DNA of 40,184 bases from Aggregatilineales bacterium. Its GTDB lineage: Bacteria > Chloroflexota > Anaerolineae > Aggregatilineales > Phototrophicaceae. Both the position numbers and the translations under genes were made by a program. Location: positions 1 to 40,184 of the forward strand of contig JARKOK010000374.1 of NCBI GenBank assembly GCA_029975765.1, written 5' to 3'. The first letter of the stretch is position 1; each line of letters begins with the position of its first letter. Shown here piece after piece: positions 31,601-38,572 of the stretch. The notes under the pieces are model-generated. The model ran no database searches. It was not told where the DNA came from and was given only the letters and a program-made list of their open reading frames with translations.

Positions 31601-33293
31601 AAAACTGCGCGCGTTCGCGTTCGCGGTCAATCGCCGGGTTGGTGACGACGGCAACCGTTTCCTTAAAATAATCGGCCAGGTTGGTGCGTGTCTGGCTGAG
31701 TGCGGCCAGCGGGCCATCCCAGCCCAGCGACCCCACCTGTTCCTTGAAAGCTTCAGCCAGCCCTTCGACAAAAGTCACATGAAAGCGTTCCCAGCCCAAC
31801 GCCGCCATCGTATTGGCGTTGATAGTCGTTTTGAGGGTGTTCCAGGGCTGCGGCGCAGCCAATCGTACCGGCGCGGGCGCGGCTGCCATTTCGGCAACGG
31901 CAACCGGCAGGGGTTCGAGCGCCGCGTGGCTGCCGCCGTTCGGATAGGTGTAGATGCGCGGGGAAGGGGCAGCCGGGCGCAGGTCGCTTAATGACCAGAT
32001 GCCGCCGTGTGCCCGCGTGAAATGTATCCCGCGTTCGCGGAAGCGCGTCAGCATGTGGCGCTGAATCGCCGGGTAATCCAGCACTTCAATCGCCTGGCCG
32101 GGGTTGATCTTGATCGCAATCTTCTCGCCGGGCGCAAGCGGTTTCGCGTTAACCGACATCGAGTCCAACGTGTAGACGCCCCGTTCGGACGACGCGAAAT
32201 ATTCCTTTTCGCTTTCGCCAAACCACAGCGGACGCAGGCCGAGCGCGTCCACGCTGAATACACACTGGTCGCCAACCCGCGCCGCGACGGCGGCAGGCCC
32301 CTGCGCGAATGGGCCGAAAGCGCGGCGAATGTGGTCGTACAGCGCGTGGATTTCCGGCGCGTTCTGAATCAGATCATGCTGGAAGGGCGGGAAGATGAAC
32401 TCCATTGCCTCGATCAGGTCCATGCCAAAATCAAGGCACAGGGCGCGAATCACACGGTCAACGTCCTGCGAGTCGGAGTTACCCGGATCAAGGTAAATGC
32501 CGAGCATATCGGCTTCCAGCCGCATCCGCGAAATGGTGTTGAATTCGCCGTTGTGGCCGATGGCGTTAAATGGCTGGGCACGCTCGAAAATCGGGTTGGT
32601 GTTTGTGCTGTAACGCGCGTGGCCGAGGGTGACGCTGGAGGCGTAGTCCGGGTCGCGCAGTTCAGGGTAATAACGCCGCAGAATTTCGACCGTGCCCTGC
32701 ACTTTGTAAACGACGCTGTGTGACGACAGCGACGGAAAATGAACGCCGAGGCTGCGTTCCAACTGTGTTTGCAGGGTGAACAGCGTGGTCTCCAGCAGGT
32801 GCGGCGGCACGTCACCATTCATGCCGGCTAACTGCCAGAAGGCTGGCTCGTTGCGCTGCGCATTGGGGCCGAGATCGTGGCGGTTCACATCGCCGGGTTC
32901 TTCCAGCAGAACGTCCAGGCCGGCATCCGTCAGGCGCTGGCTGATCTGCTCCACAAGCGCATACGCATGGCTGCGGGCCGACGCCGGGATCATGACATGG
33001 CCGACCCAGAAATTCCGGCTGCTTGCCATTGAGGATCGCAGACCGGCCCGCGCCAGTTTCTTCATCCACAACTGGCGCGGAATATCCGTTAGGATGCCCA
33101 CACCGTCGCCTTCGCCGTCAATAAAACCGCTGCGATGCCCCATACGGGTCAGGGCTTCAATCGTGCGTTTAACGTTGCCGTGCGTGGGTTGGCCGCCTTT
33201 CCGGACGGCGCAGATCAGCGCGCAGGCGTCGCGCTCTTGAGTATCCAGGGGGTGCAAGCCAGGAAGGGGGATGATACCATCGTCGTCTCGCAT
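28611..33293 (-). CDS. gltB: Glutamate synthase large subunit (FMN/Fe-S, class II amidotransferase)
   Basis: A 1560-residue enzyme that makes two glutamates from glutamine and 2-oxoglutarate. The N-terminal class II amidotransferase begins at Cys24 (ERDAC; 'ERDNCG' in the family), implying removal of a 23-residue propeptide. The FMN barrel shows IKIGQGAKPGEGGHLPG, SPSNNHDLYSIEDLAQLI and NITGYDGGTGAARMHS. The 3Fe-4S site is Cys1157-x5-Cys1163-x4-Cys1168, with an extra Cys1160. The C-terminal GXGXG helix domain is complete. The small NAD(P)H subunit gltD is not adjacent, so the electron donor (GltD elsewhere, or ferredoxin) is open. It is transcribed alone, downstream of the second pucR-family gene. 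The ribosome site is GGGAG. Confidence 0.92.
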   Translation of the reverse strand: MRDDDGIIPLPGLHPLDTQERDACALICAVRKGGQPTHGNVKRTIEALTRMGHRSGFIDGEGDGVGILTDIPRQLWMKKLARAGLRSSMASSRNFWVGHVMIPASARSHAYALVEQISQRLTDAGLDVLLEEPGDVNRHDLGPNAQRNEPAFWQLAGMNGDVPPHLLETTLFTLQTQLERSLGVHFPSLSSHSVVYKVQGTVEILRRYYPELRDPDYASSVTLGHARYSTNTNPIFERAQPFNAIGHNGEFNTISRMRLEADMLGIYLDPGNSDSQDVDRVIRALCLDFGMDLIEAMEFIFPPFQHDLIQNAPEIHALYDHIRRAFGPFAQGPAAVAARVGDQCVFSVDALGLRPLWFGESEKEYFASSERGVYTLDSMSVNAKPLAPGEKIAIKINPGQAIEVLDYPAIQRHMLTRFRERGIHFTRAHGGIWSLSDLRPAAPSPRIYTYPNGGSHAALEPLPVAVAEMAAAPAPVRLAAPQPWNTLKTTINANTMAALGWERFHVTFVEGLAEAFKEQVGSLGWDGPLAALSQTRTNLADYFKETVAVVTNPAIDRERERAQFSTRMLVGARPPVDRSPDGGHTLIQLETPLLLGGHPDLGAPEDMRAAADSVGTLTLEDLIEHFGDRLVIFSTSAAMDEGIESALNRLQWAAVEAVQSGVQCIVLDDTDIFDGQRLWLDPLLVTAAVDRALRQAEVTPNLRRQTGIVVRSGALRDLHDLALCIALGANAVLPYALYAVALGLAPRPSKQTLTSEQVTSQMIGLVKGLSAGLEKITSTIGCHELRGYGHSFSSIGLTSSVAAYLGTPNYFGSDGRGLTWDALKADAEARAAELRGQTAGKLANADRLYPKMWKKVEDVAHGELPLDEYTREMLELERDMPVALRHVLGLKPAQTPVDPNLVDIRIKNHSMPVVIGAMSFGSQGELAYKAYAEAAYHLNIVCINGEGGELADVMGRYPRHRGNQIASARFGVNISFLNSCDFLEIKIGQGAKPGEGGHLPGYKVTEQVAAARHTRPGVDLISPSNNHDLYSIEDLAQLIDELKTANPNAKVSVKIPVVPGVGVIAVGVAKAGADVINITGYDGGTGAARMHSLRHVGLPAEIGVWLAHRALSDSGLRDDVELWCDGGMKSGRDVVKMLCLGANRVGFGTLAMVAVGCTICRKCHEGTCHVGITTHIKTKDEALNKGIKHFDPRDPELAVHGICNVFHMLAEDIRNWTAHLGFTCTQDLVGRADLLEQIALHDRIDLTPLLRRAPQNQKPGLQVGVGRRLTRPRNTLSKQITAIIADHAARGDTELTYEDEQVMAMDRALGTHLSGALKRGDFPNADLIDAVHLNFSNSAIPGNGLAAFIDAPLEVLVEGGAQDGVAKCARGGRVTVLKGLNHNGQRLDGSVGKSFAYGAQGGLFIVQGNADTRACIRLSGADIVFGGEVREPLHDELGGLAARSNLKGYACEYMTSGRVIILGDPGPWLGAGMSGGVIYQRIQPEMNLTVEAIKRRIAAGATIEIFPLDAQGIADVAELLKVYIQTLENNNQADEAQHLYGLLAQPQAHFVKLAPPVRKN

Positions 33294-33616
33294 AATTTAC
33301 TCCCTCGTGAACCTGGTTTGTTCAAATTCACTAAAACCGGCTAGATTTCCGAAGGGTGACAATTTAGCGGACGAAGATCATAAATACTACCCGAACCTTA
33401 TCTGGCAGCGTTCGGATAATCTACACAAAACACCGTTTTTGAAACGAACAGCGGGGCGACAACCTGCCTCAACCAGAGCAAATTTGTGCAGTTTGTATAA
33501 GGTTAATTGGGTAATGTATGGCAGCCTGCCCAGATGGACACGATTCCGGCGCTGACAGGCTGCCATAGGCCATAGTAGCAGAAATTGCTGCCTGCCAGAT
33601 TGTGTAAATTATCCAG
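33294..33616. other. 323-base non-coding spacer upstream of gltB
   Basis: No supported gene. The right part holds the strong inverted repeat after the second pucR-family gene (33517-33567). Two near-copies of GC(A/T)GCCTGCC lie at 33521-33530 and about 33587-33596. The left part is AT-rich and should hold the gltB promoter and any binding site for the neighbouring regulators. I found only weak hexamers (for example TAGTAT on the minus strand) and no convincing -35/-10 pair. The spacer is the longest in the window, which suits a regulated promoter. Confidence 0.45.
33517..33567 (-). terminator. 12-base inverted repeat after the second pucR-family gene
   Basis: TATGGCAGCCTG (33517-33528) and CAGGCTGCCATA (33556-33567) are perfect reverse complements separated by 27 bases. 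It begins about 50 bases after the pucR stop. No T-run follows on the minus strand. The long loop is unusual for a rho-independent terminator, so a regulator-binding or mRNA-processing site is also possible. Confidence 0.4.
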
Positions 33617-35263
33617 CTAATTCATCGCCAGCAGGCGGCGAATCGTCAGCGCGAGGTGCAGCGCCAGCCGTGTTTCCGGTCGATTCAGGTCAATTTGCGC
33701 GATGTCGTTGATGCGGTTCATCCGGTAAAGCAGCGTATTGCGGTGGACAATCAGCATATCCGCCGTCTGGCTGAGGTTGCCGTGACAGGCGAAAAACGCC
33801 TCCAGCGTTTTAATGAGATCGGCACGCTGGCGCATGTCGTACTCGATGAGCGCGCCCAGCGTCTTGTCACAGAAGGCCAGCAGCTTCTCACGGTCGGATA
33901 GTGACAGAATCAACTGGTAGACGCCCAGATCGCCGATGTACAGCGGCGCGTCGGTTTGCAGTCGCGCCGCCAGTTCAAGCGCCTGCACCGCGTCACGGTA
34001 GCTGTTGCGCCAGGCTGAAATCTCCCGCGCGGGCTGGCCGAGGCCAATCGCCGCGCGTGTACTGGCATACTGCCGCTGAAGTTCCTGCGCCAGCGCCCGC
34101 GCCAGTTTCATGCTGGTGTCAATCGGGTCTTTGGCGTCGGTCGCATGAAAGACGATGAGTTCGTTCTCTTTTTCGCGCTGCCAGACCAGGGCTGAAGCAC
34201 GCTGCGTGCTGACCACCTGATTGACCAGCGTTTCCAGCCGCCGGTTGGAAGGCGTTTTGTCGCCTTGCCAGGCCAGAACAATTGCCACATGCGGTTGGGT
34301 CATATCGTGTTCAAAGCGTTCGCCCTGGCGAATAGCTTCCTGCTGGCTCACATCACCCAGCAGCAGACGATCCAGGAACGTGCCGCGCAGCCGTTTTTCT
34401 GTATCGCTGACGGCTTTGGCTTTCGCCATCTCCAGCGCGCAGGCAGCGGCACCGTGTTCCGCTACCAGCAGATCAATGTCATCCAGTTCGGTGTCGCGGC
34501 CAATGATAGACAGATAACCACGCCCGATGTTTTTGGTGATGATGGGCGAAACCAGCCGCGCCAGCCCTGGCGTGGGCAGCGATTGCAGCAGTGCCGGGCT
34601 TTCGATCTCGCCGACACGGTGGCGGTCCTGAAACTCCACCGGCAGATTATAGATCGTGCGCAGGAACTGCTCGATATCGTCCCAGTTGCCGATCAGACCC
34701 GGCTGCACGGCGCTGTCCAGCGTCTTCATGCGTTTGTCCTGCACCACAATGGACTTGTTGGTGAGGCGCGCCATAGCGTTGACGAGTTCAGCCATGCCTT
34801 CATTGCGCGATGAAATCTGCGTGAGCTGGCGGTAAATCTGGGTGGCACGGCGCTCAAGCTGGCCTTTCCGGTCTACCAGCAGGCTGACCACCGTCTTTTC
34901 GACCAGCCGCACTCGGCTGCCGCCGGGCAGCACCATCAGCGGCATTCCAAAGGCATTGGCTTCAGCAATGGCGGTCGGGCTGGCATTTTCGCTTAGAACC
35001 ACTGCCGCCGCCTGCATATCTGACGCCCAGCGCACGACATCCACATCGCTCAACTGGCGTGTGCCGTTGGGTTCGGGTGGGGCAACCAGCAGCATTTCGC
35101 CGCGCTGCAGGGCTTTGGTCGGCGTTTTGTTTTCCAGATAAATCACGGTCGTCCATGACACCGAGCGGTTCAACTGGCCGTCGCCAGCTACCACGCGCGT
35201 GCCCAGTGGGAGCGCCAGCTTGCGGACATCTTCAACAGTTATACTGGGATTGGCTTCAGCCAT
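33617..35263 (-). CDS. PucR-family transcriptional regulator (second paralogue)
   Basis: A 548-residue paralogue of the regulator at 26138. The N-terminal PucR domain begins ITVEDVRKLALPLGTRVVAGDGQLNRSVSW. A coiled-coil-like linker (about 133-155) and a GAF/CdaR-like middle follow, and the C-terminus has the HTH_30 pattern ADLIKTLEAFFACHGNLSQTADMLIVHRNTLLYRMNRI. The paralogues differ strongly in the N-terminal half, so they probably sense different signals, while both DNA-binding helices share HRNTL.YR. It is upstream of and parallel to gltB, making gltB a natural candidate target. The ribosome site is AGGA. Confidence 0.85.
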   Translation of the reverse strand: MAEANPSITVEDVRKLALPLGTRVVAGDGQLNRSVSWTTVIYLENKTPTKALQRGEMLLVAPPEPNGTRQLSDVDVVRWASDMQAAAVVLSENASPTAIAEANAFGMPLMVLPGGSRVRLVEKTVVSLLVDRKGQLERRATQIYRQLTQISSRNEGMAELVNAMARLTNKSIVVQDKRMKTLDSAVQPGLIGNWDDIEQFLRTIYNLPVEFQDRHRVGEIESPALLQSLPTPGLARLVSPIITKNIGRGYLSIIGRDTELDDIDLLVAEHGAAACALEMAKAKAVSDTEKRLRGTFLDRLLLGDVSQQEAIRQGERFEHDMTQPHVAIVLAWQGDKTPSNRRLETLVNQVVSTQRASALVWQREKENELIVFHATDAKDPIDTSMKLARALAQELQRQYASTRAAIGLGQPAREISAWRNSYRDAVQALELAARLQTDAPLYIGDLGVYQLILSLSDREKLLAFCDKTLGALIEYDMRQRADLIKTLEAFFACHGNLSQTADMLIVHRNTLLYRMNRINDIAQIDLNRPETRLALHLALTIRRLLAMN

Positions 35264-35308
35264 AGTTCCTGGTTCTTCCCAAGGCGACTGGTTTCATGAA
35301 TCGTAATA

Positions 35309-35335
35309 ATTGTACCACTATGTTTCGCCTGTCAA
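35309..35335 (-). promoter_or_regulatory. Promoter of the second pucR-family gene
   Basis: On the minus strand a perfect TTGACA (35335-35330) precedes TACAAT (35314-35309). The 15-base spacer is short. The -35 lies inside the last codons of the upstream membrane gene, so the regulator has its own promoter even if the two genes are also co-transcribed. Confidence 0.45.
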
Positions 35336-35701
35336 AAGTCCGATTAGGATAACCGCCGCGAAAATGATGAGTGATTCACCCAAGAAGCTGCGTTCCGGTA
35401 TGGAATACAGGTTCAGGATAGCCAGGAAAAACAGCAGCGCCCCGGCTAACCACGTCACCGGGCTGACACGCCAGCGGTTGCTGTACTGGTACAAACCCGA
35501 ACCAATCAGCACAATCGCGCCGGACATGGGAATGAGCCAGTTCTGGACGCCGATATTGCTTTGATTGAGCAGTTGCAGGACTGCAAAAATCAGCACCAGA
35601 AAGAACCATGTCAGACGTTCGGCCCGCGCTTCGCGTTCACTTTTGCCGCGATAGGCCGTCGTATTGGTGCGCGCACTGGTGTTACGTCGTCGCTTTGCCA
35701 T
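35318..35701 (-). CDS. Small four-helix membrane protein, unknown function
   Basis: A 127-residue protein. A basic N-terminal tail (MAKRRRNTSART...) precedes four membrane helices at about 28-42, 53-70, 78-95 and 105-122. The start at 35701 is chosen because the basic tail follows it directly and AAGGGGC lies upstream; an in-frame ATG 138 bases upstream would overlap the divergent promoter region. No family is recognised. It is divergent from the lipoprotein gene and precedes the pucR-family gene by 54 bases. Confidence 0.6.
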   Translation of the reverse strand: MAKRRRNTSARTNTTAYRGKSEREARAERLTWFFLVLIFAVLQLLNQSNIGVQNWLIPMSGAIVLIGSGLYQYSNRWRVSPVTWLAGALLFFLAILNLYSIPERSFLGESLIIFAAVILIGLLTGET

Positions 35702-35849
35702 AAGCCCCTTCAGCCGTGTGATATCGAAAATTTGTTTGTATGCAAGTTTACTAGTAGAGGAACACAGATGCCAGTCGCACTTTTTACATCGGAGGTTTAG
35801 CGAAGCTGTATCGCACTTGTATCTTTTGGCTTCCAGCATAGAATATCAG
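35702..35849. promoter_or_regulatory. Divergent control region with a direct repeat
   Basis: A 148-base AT-rich spacer between divergent genes. TCGCACTT occurs twice in direct orientation at 35775-35782 and 35811-35818, 36 bases apart, on the lipoprotein side. The spacing puts both copies on nearly the same face of the helix, as expected for an operator. No clear -35/-10 pair was identified. Confidence 0.3.
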
Positions 35850-36731
35850 ATGATGGACGTTCAACGCGGTTTGACCTGTATTCTGTTCATTCTACTGGCG
35901 GCGCTGGCGGCCTGCGGCCCGGAGCAGGACATCGCCCGCGATGGCCCGGTGCTGCTCCGTGATGTGACGCTCGCGCCGACTACTCCCGCGCCGACGCGCG
36001 TTCTGAGCGCCACGCCGTCGCCGTTTAATATTCCGGTATCCACGTCAGACGGCGGCACGGTGCTGGAGGTGGTTACACTGGCATCGGATTTTGTGCTTAT
36101 TACCCCGACGCTGCCGCCCAGCAAAACGCCGACACTCACGCCAACCATTACTGCCACGCCTTCGCGCACGCCTCAGCCAACGGCCAGCCTGCCGCCGTTG
36201 CCAACCGTGTTCGCGCAGCCAACGGCCTATATCCCCCCGCCGATTGGATATAACCCGCCGGTGGGTGGTGGCGTTCCTCCGGTGTGTGGGTCGCCCTGGT
36301 TTTTTGTCCAGCCGGTTGTCCAGGCGTGCCCGATGAACCCGCCGCTGGTCAGCGCCGCATCATTCCAGCAGTTCCAGAAGGGATTTATGCTGTGGGTGCA
36401 GCAGCACGGCGCGATTTATGTGCTGTACGACAGCGCCAATCCGCCGCGCTGGCAGGTGTTTCAGGATACTTTCCAGGACGGAATGCCGGAGACGGACCCG
36501 GCCTTCAGTGCTTCGCCCGCTTACACATGGCAGCCCCGGCGCGGCTTTGGCCTGCTGTGGCGCACGCTGCCGGATGTCCGCCAGCGGATTGGCTGGGCTG
36601 TTATCGAATGGGAAACGAATTTCACGGCACAGATGCAAACCGGTTCGGATGGCTGGCTGTACGTTACCGACCCGCGCGGCGGCGTGTTTGCTCTGGCTGC
36701 TGATGGTAGCGATTGGAAACGGTATGAATAA
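35850..36731 (+). CDS. Lipoprotein with Thr/Pro-rich linker
   Basis: A 293-residue predicted lipoprotein. The signal peptide ends in a lipobox LAAC (19-22), so Cys22 would be acylated and the protein anchored to the outer face of the membrane. Residues about 40-150 are a low-complexity Thr/Pro/Ser linker with TPT-type repeats, common in Chloroflexota surface proteins. The C-terminal 140 residues form a Trp/Phe-rich globular domain (for example WFFVQPVVQACP; a repeat-like FQQFQKGFMLWVQQHGAIYVLYD motif). The start has no good ribosome site; the ATG at 35850 or 35853 is chosen because it opens the signal peptide. It overlaps the LCP gene by 8 bases. Confidence 0.72.
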   Translation: MMDVQRGLTCILFILLAALAACGPEQDIARDGPVLLRDVTLAPTTPAPTRVLSATPSPFNIPVSTSDGGTVLEVVTLASDFVLITPTLPPSKTPTLTPTITATPSRTPQPTASLPPLPTVFAQPTAYIPPPIGYNPPVGGGVPPVCGSPWFFVQPVVQACPMNPPLVSAASFQQFQKGFMLWVQQHGAIYVLYDSANPPRWQVFQDTFQDGMPETDPAFSASPAYTWQPRRGFGLLWRTLPDVRQRIGWAVIEWETNFTAQMQTGSDGWLYVTDPRGGVFALAADGSDWKRYE

Positions 36732-37614
36732 TCCGCCGCGTTCTCGCCGCCCGCGCCGAGGCTGCTCGACCGGCACGCTGCTGGTGCTGTTTGCCGGGCT
36801 GATGCTGCCCATGTTTGTCTGCGGCCTAGGGCTGGTGGTGTATCTGGTCTTCCCCCCGGCGCCGACCGATATTCTGGTGATGGGACTGGATGCGCGCCCC
36901 GGGGAGGGGGCGCTCTCTCGTTCGGACAGTGTTATGCTGGTGGGGATTGACCCGGCTCGTTTACGTGTCAGCGCGCTGTCTATCCCCCGGGATGTGTTCA
37001 TCGAAGTGCCGGGTTACGGCTTGCAGCGTATCAACACCATTAACATGCTGGGCGAACAGGAAGCCGCTGGCCGGGGCATAACTCTGCTGGCGGACAGCAT
37101 CATGCAGAGTTTCAGCGTGCAGCCTGATCGCTATGTCCGGTTGGACTTTACCGCATTTGTTGAGTTGATTGACGCTGTTGGCGGCGTGACGATAGATGTG
37201 GAGCGCACCATTGTGGATGATCTGTATCCGACTGAGGATGGCGGCGTCGTCAGCATTCGTTTCGACTCCGGTATACAGCAGATGGATGGCGAACGGGCGC
37301 TGCAATACGTGCGCACACGTCATGCCGACGACGATTACCGGCGCGCCGGACGCCAGCAGCAGGTCGTGAGCGCGCTGGTGGGGCGGCTGGTGAACCCGCT
37401 GCGCTGGCCGGCAGCATTGGATGTGCTGCGCCGCCGGGTGGATACGAACCTCTCCATCGGTGACCTGCTCACTCTGGCGCCGCCGGTGCTGCTCAGCGGC
37501 GGACGTTTCGATCAGCTTGTGCTGGATCGGGATTACCTGCTGGGCACAGCCGCAGGCAACGCCGTGCCGGACTACGAGAAGCTCAAGCCCTGGCTGGAAG
37601 AGCGGTTTGAATAA
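36724..37614 (+). CDS. LytR-CpsA-Psr (LCP) family protein
   Basis: A 296-residue enzyme of the LCP family, which transfers undecaprenyl-linked glycan or teichoic-type polymers to peptidoglycan or protein outside the cell. A basic cytoplasmic tail is followed by one membrane helix (18-43). The catalytic domain (about 49-215) shows LVMGLDARPGEGALSRSDSVML, the core SIPRDVFIEVPG, RINTINMLG and the Arg-rich lipid-phosphate loop YVRTRHADDDYRRAGRQQQVV. All key Arg and Asp residues are present. The start overlaps the lipoprotein stop (ATGAATAA), so the two are co-expressed. Confidence 0.88.
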   Translation: MNNPPRSRRPRRGCSTGTLLVLFAGLMLPMFVCGLGLVVYLVFPPAPTDILVMGLDARPGEGALSRSDSVMLVGIDPARLRVSALSIPRDVFIEVPGYGLQRINTINMLGEQEAAGRGITLLADSIMQSFSVQPDRYVRLDFTAFVELIDAVGGVTIDVERTIVDDLYPTEDGGVVSIRFDSGIQQMDGERALQYVRTRHADDDYRRAGRQQQVVSALVGRLVNPLRWPAALDVLRRRVDTNLSIGDLLTLAPPVLLSGGRFDQLVLDRDYLLGTAAGNAVPDYEKLKPWLEERFE

Positions 37615-37644
37615 AAAACAGGGACACGATTGATCGTGCCCCTG
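37612..37644 (-). terminator. Terminator between convergent genes
   Basis: CAGGGACACGAT (37619-37630) pairs with ATCGTGCCCCTG (37633-37644), with a single A-C mismatch and a 2-base loop. On the minus strand the hairpin is followed by TTTTTTAT, a clear T-run, 24 bases after the stop of the 37668 gene. Confidence 0.8.
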
Positions 37645-37667
37645 CGGATATTCATCGCGCCATCTGA

Positions 37668-38096
37668 TTACGCAGTTGGCGGCTTTTCCTGCATCAGCCG
37701 GCTGTACGCGCCGTGCCATAAGGCTTCGCTGCGCGTGAACTTAGTGATTTTGATGTCTGAAAAGTACGGCAGCAGCTTAATCATAAACTGGGGCATCTGC
37801 TGCCAGTCATCCTGGAAGATCATGGCTTGCAGCGCATCGGCGATCTGCCCCGGCCAGCTCCATTTCTGGCGAAATTCCTCAGCCTTCATCCAGTAATCGC
37901 GTTTTTCCCACGCGGCGGCGGAACTTTCAATGCCTTCGTCAATCTCGCGCAGGCAGTAGACCAGCATCGCCACCATGTCTTTGGCATCGGCGTCGAGGTC
38001 CGGTTTCTGACTGAGGCGGCGGAGTAGTTCGGCGGCGGTACGCATCAACTGGTTGCGTTGTTTGCCGGTGCTGTCGGTGTTGATGACGCGGCTCAT
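37668..38096 (-). CDS. Unknown protein, third gene of the right-edge operon
   Basis: A 142-residue, mostly helical soluble protein. It starts MSRVINTDSTGKQRNQLMRTAAELLRRL, followed by acidic helices (DAKDMVAMLVYCLREIDEGIESSAAAWEKRDYWMKAEEFRQKW) and a C-terminal SDIKITKFTRSEALWHGAYSRLM. No catalytic motif is seen and I do not recognise the family. AAAGGA lies 6 bases before the ATG at 38096, which fixes the start. It follows the winged-helix-like gene by 22 bases and ends at a strong terminator, so it closes the operon. Confidence 0.6.
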   Translation of the reverse strand: MSRVINTDSTGKQRNQLMRTAAELLRRLSQKPDLDADAKDMVAMLVYCLREIDEGIESSAAAWEKRDYWMKAEEFRQKWSWPGQIADALQAMIFQDDWQQMPQFMIKLLPYFSDIKITKFTRSEALWHGAYSRLMQEKPPTA

Positions 38097-38118
38097 GCGA
38101 AATCCTTTGTTCCAACTC

Positions 38119-38559
38119 TTACAGACGGGGGCGGATACCTTTGTAGACCTGCCCACCGCTGAGCGTTTTTAAGATGGTCTGTGCGGAGCGTCCGGTACGT
38201 TCGGCCAGTTCGCGCGGGGAGAGCGGGATATTGCTGTTTTCCAGAAACACACGAAAGATACTGTCCACCAGTGAAGTATGAGGATTAATAAAGTTCGGGT
38301 CTTTGGCCGCTTCCCGGATCGCCAATCGCAGTTCGTCAAGCTGGGAGACTTCGCCCGTGTCCGGGTCAATATAGTCCACCATGCTGTTGGCTTCAGCCTG
38401 GCTTAAACGCTCACGTTGTTCCGGCATCAGGTGACTGAGCAGATATACCCGCAGGTCACGATCACCTTCGCCGCTGCGATCCCACCAGGAGTAATCAATG
38501 TGGAATTTGGTGTCGAGCGTTGGTTTTACAAGCGAACTCGGTTTGCCTGATGTGACCAT
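38119..38559 (-). CDS. Unknown protein with a C-terminal helix-turn-helix-like segment
   Basis: A 146-residue protein. The N-terminal half is acidic and Trp-rich (FHIDYSWWDRSGEGDRDLRVYLLSHLMPEQRERL). The segment VDYIDPDTGEVSQLDELRLAI is a loop-helix. The C-terminal 45 residues, PLSPRELAERTGRSAQTILKTLSGGQVYKGIRP, look like a helix-turn-helix with a wing. DNA or RNA binding is possible but unproven. The start is the ATG at 38559, with TAGGGA upstream and 13 bases after the larger gene's stop. No family is recognised. Confidence 0.6.
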   Translation of the reverse strand: MVTSGKPSSLVKPTLDTKFHIDYSWWDRSGEGDRDLRVYLLSHLMPEQRERLSQAEANSMVDYIDPDTGEVSQLDELRLAIREAAKDPNFINPHTSLVDSIFRVFLENSNIPLSPRELAERTGRSAQTILKTLSGGQVYKGIRPRL

Positions 38560-38572
38560 AAGATTATCGTCC

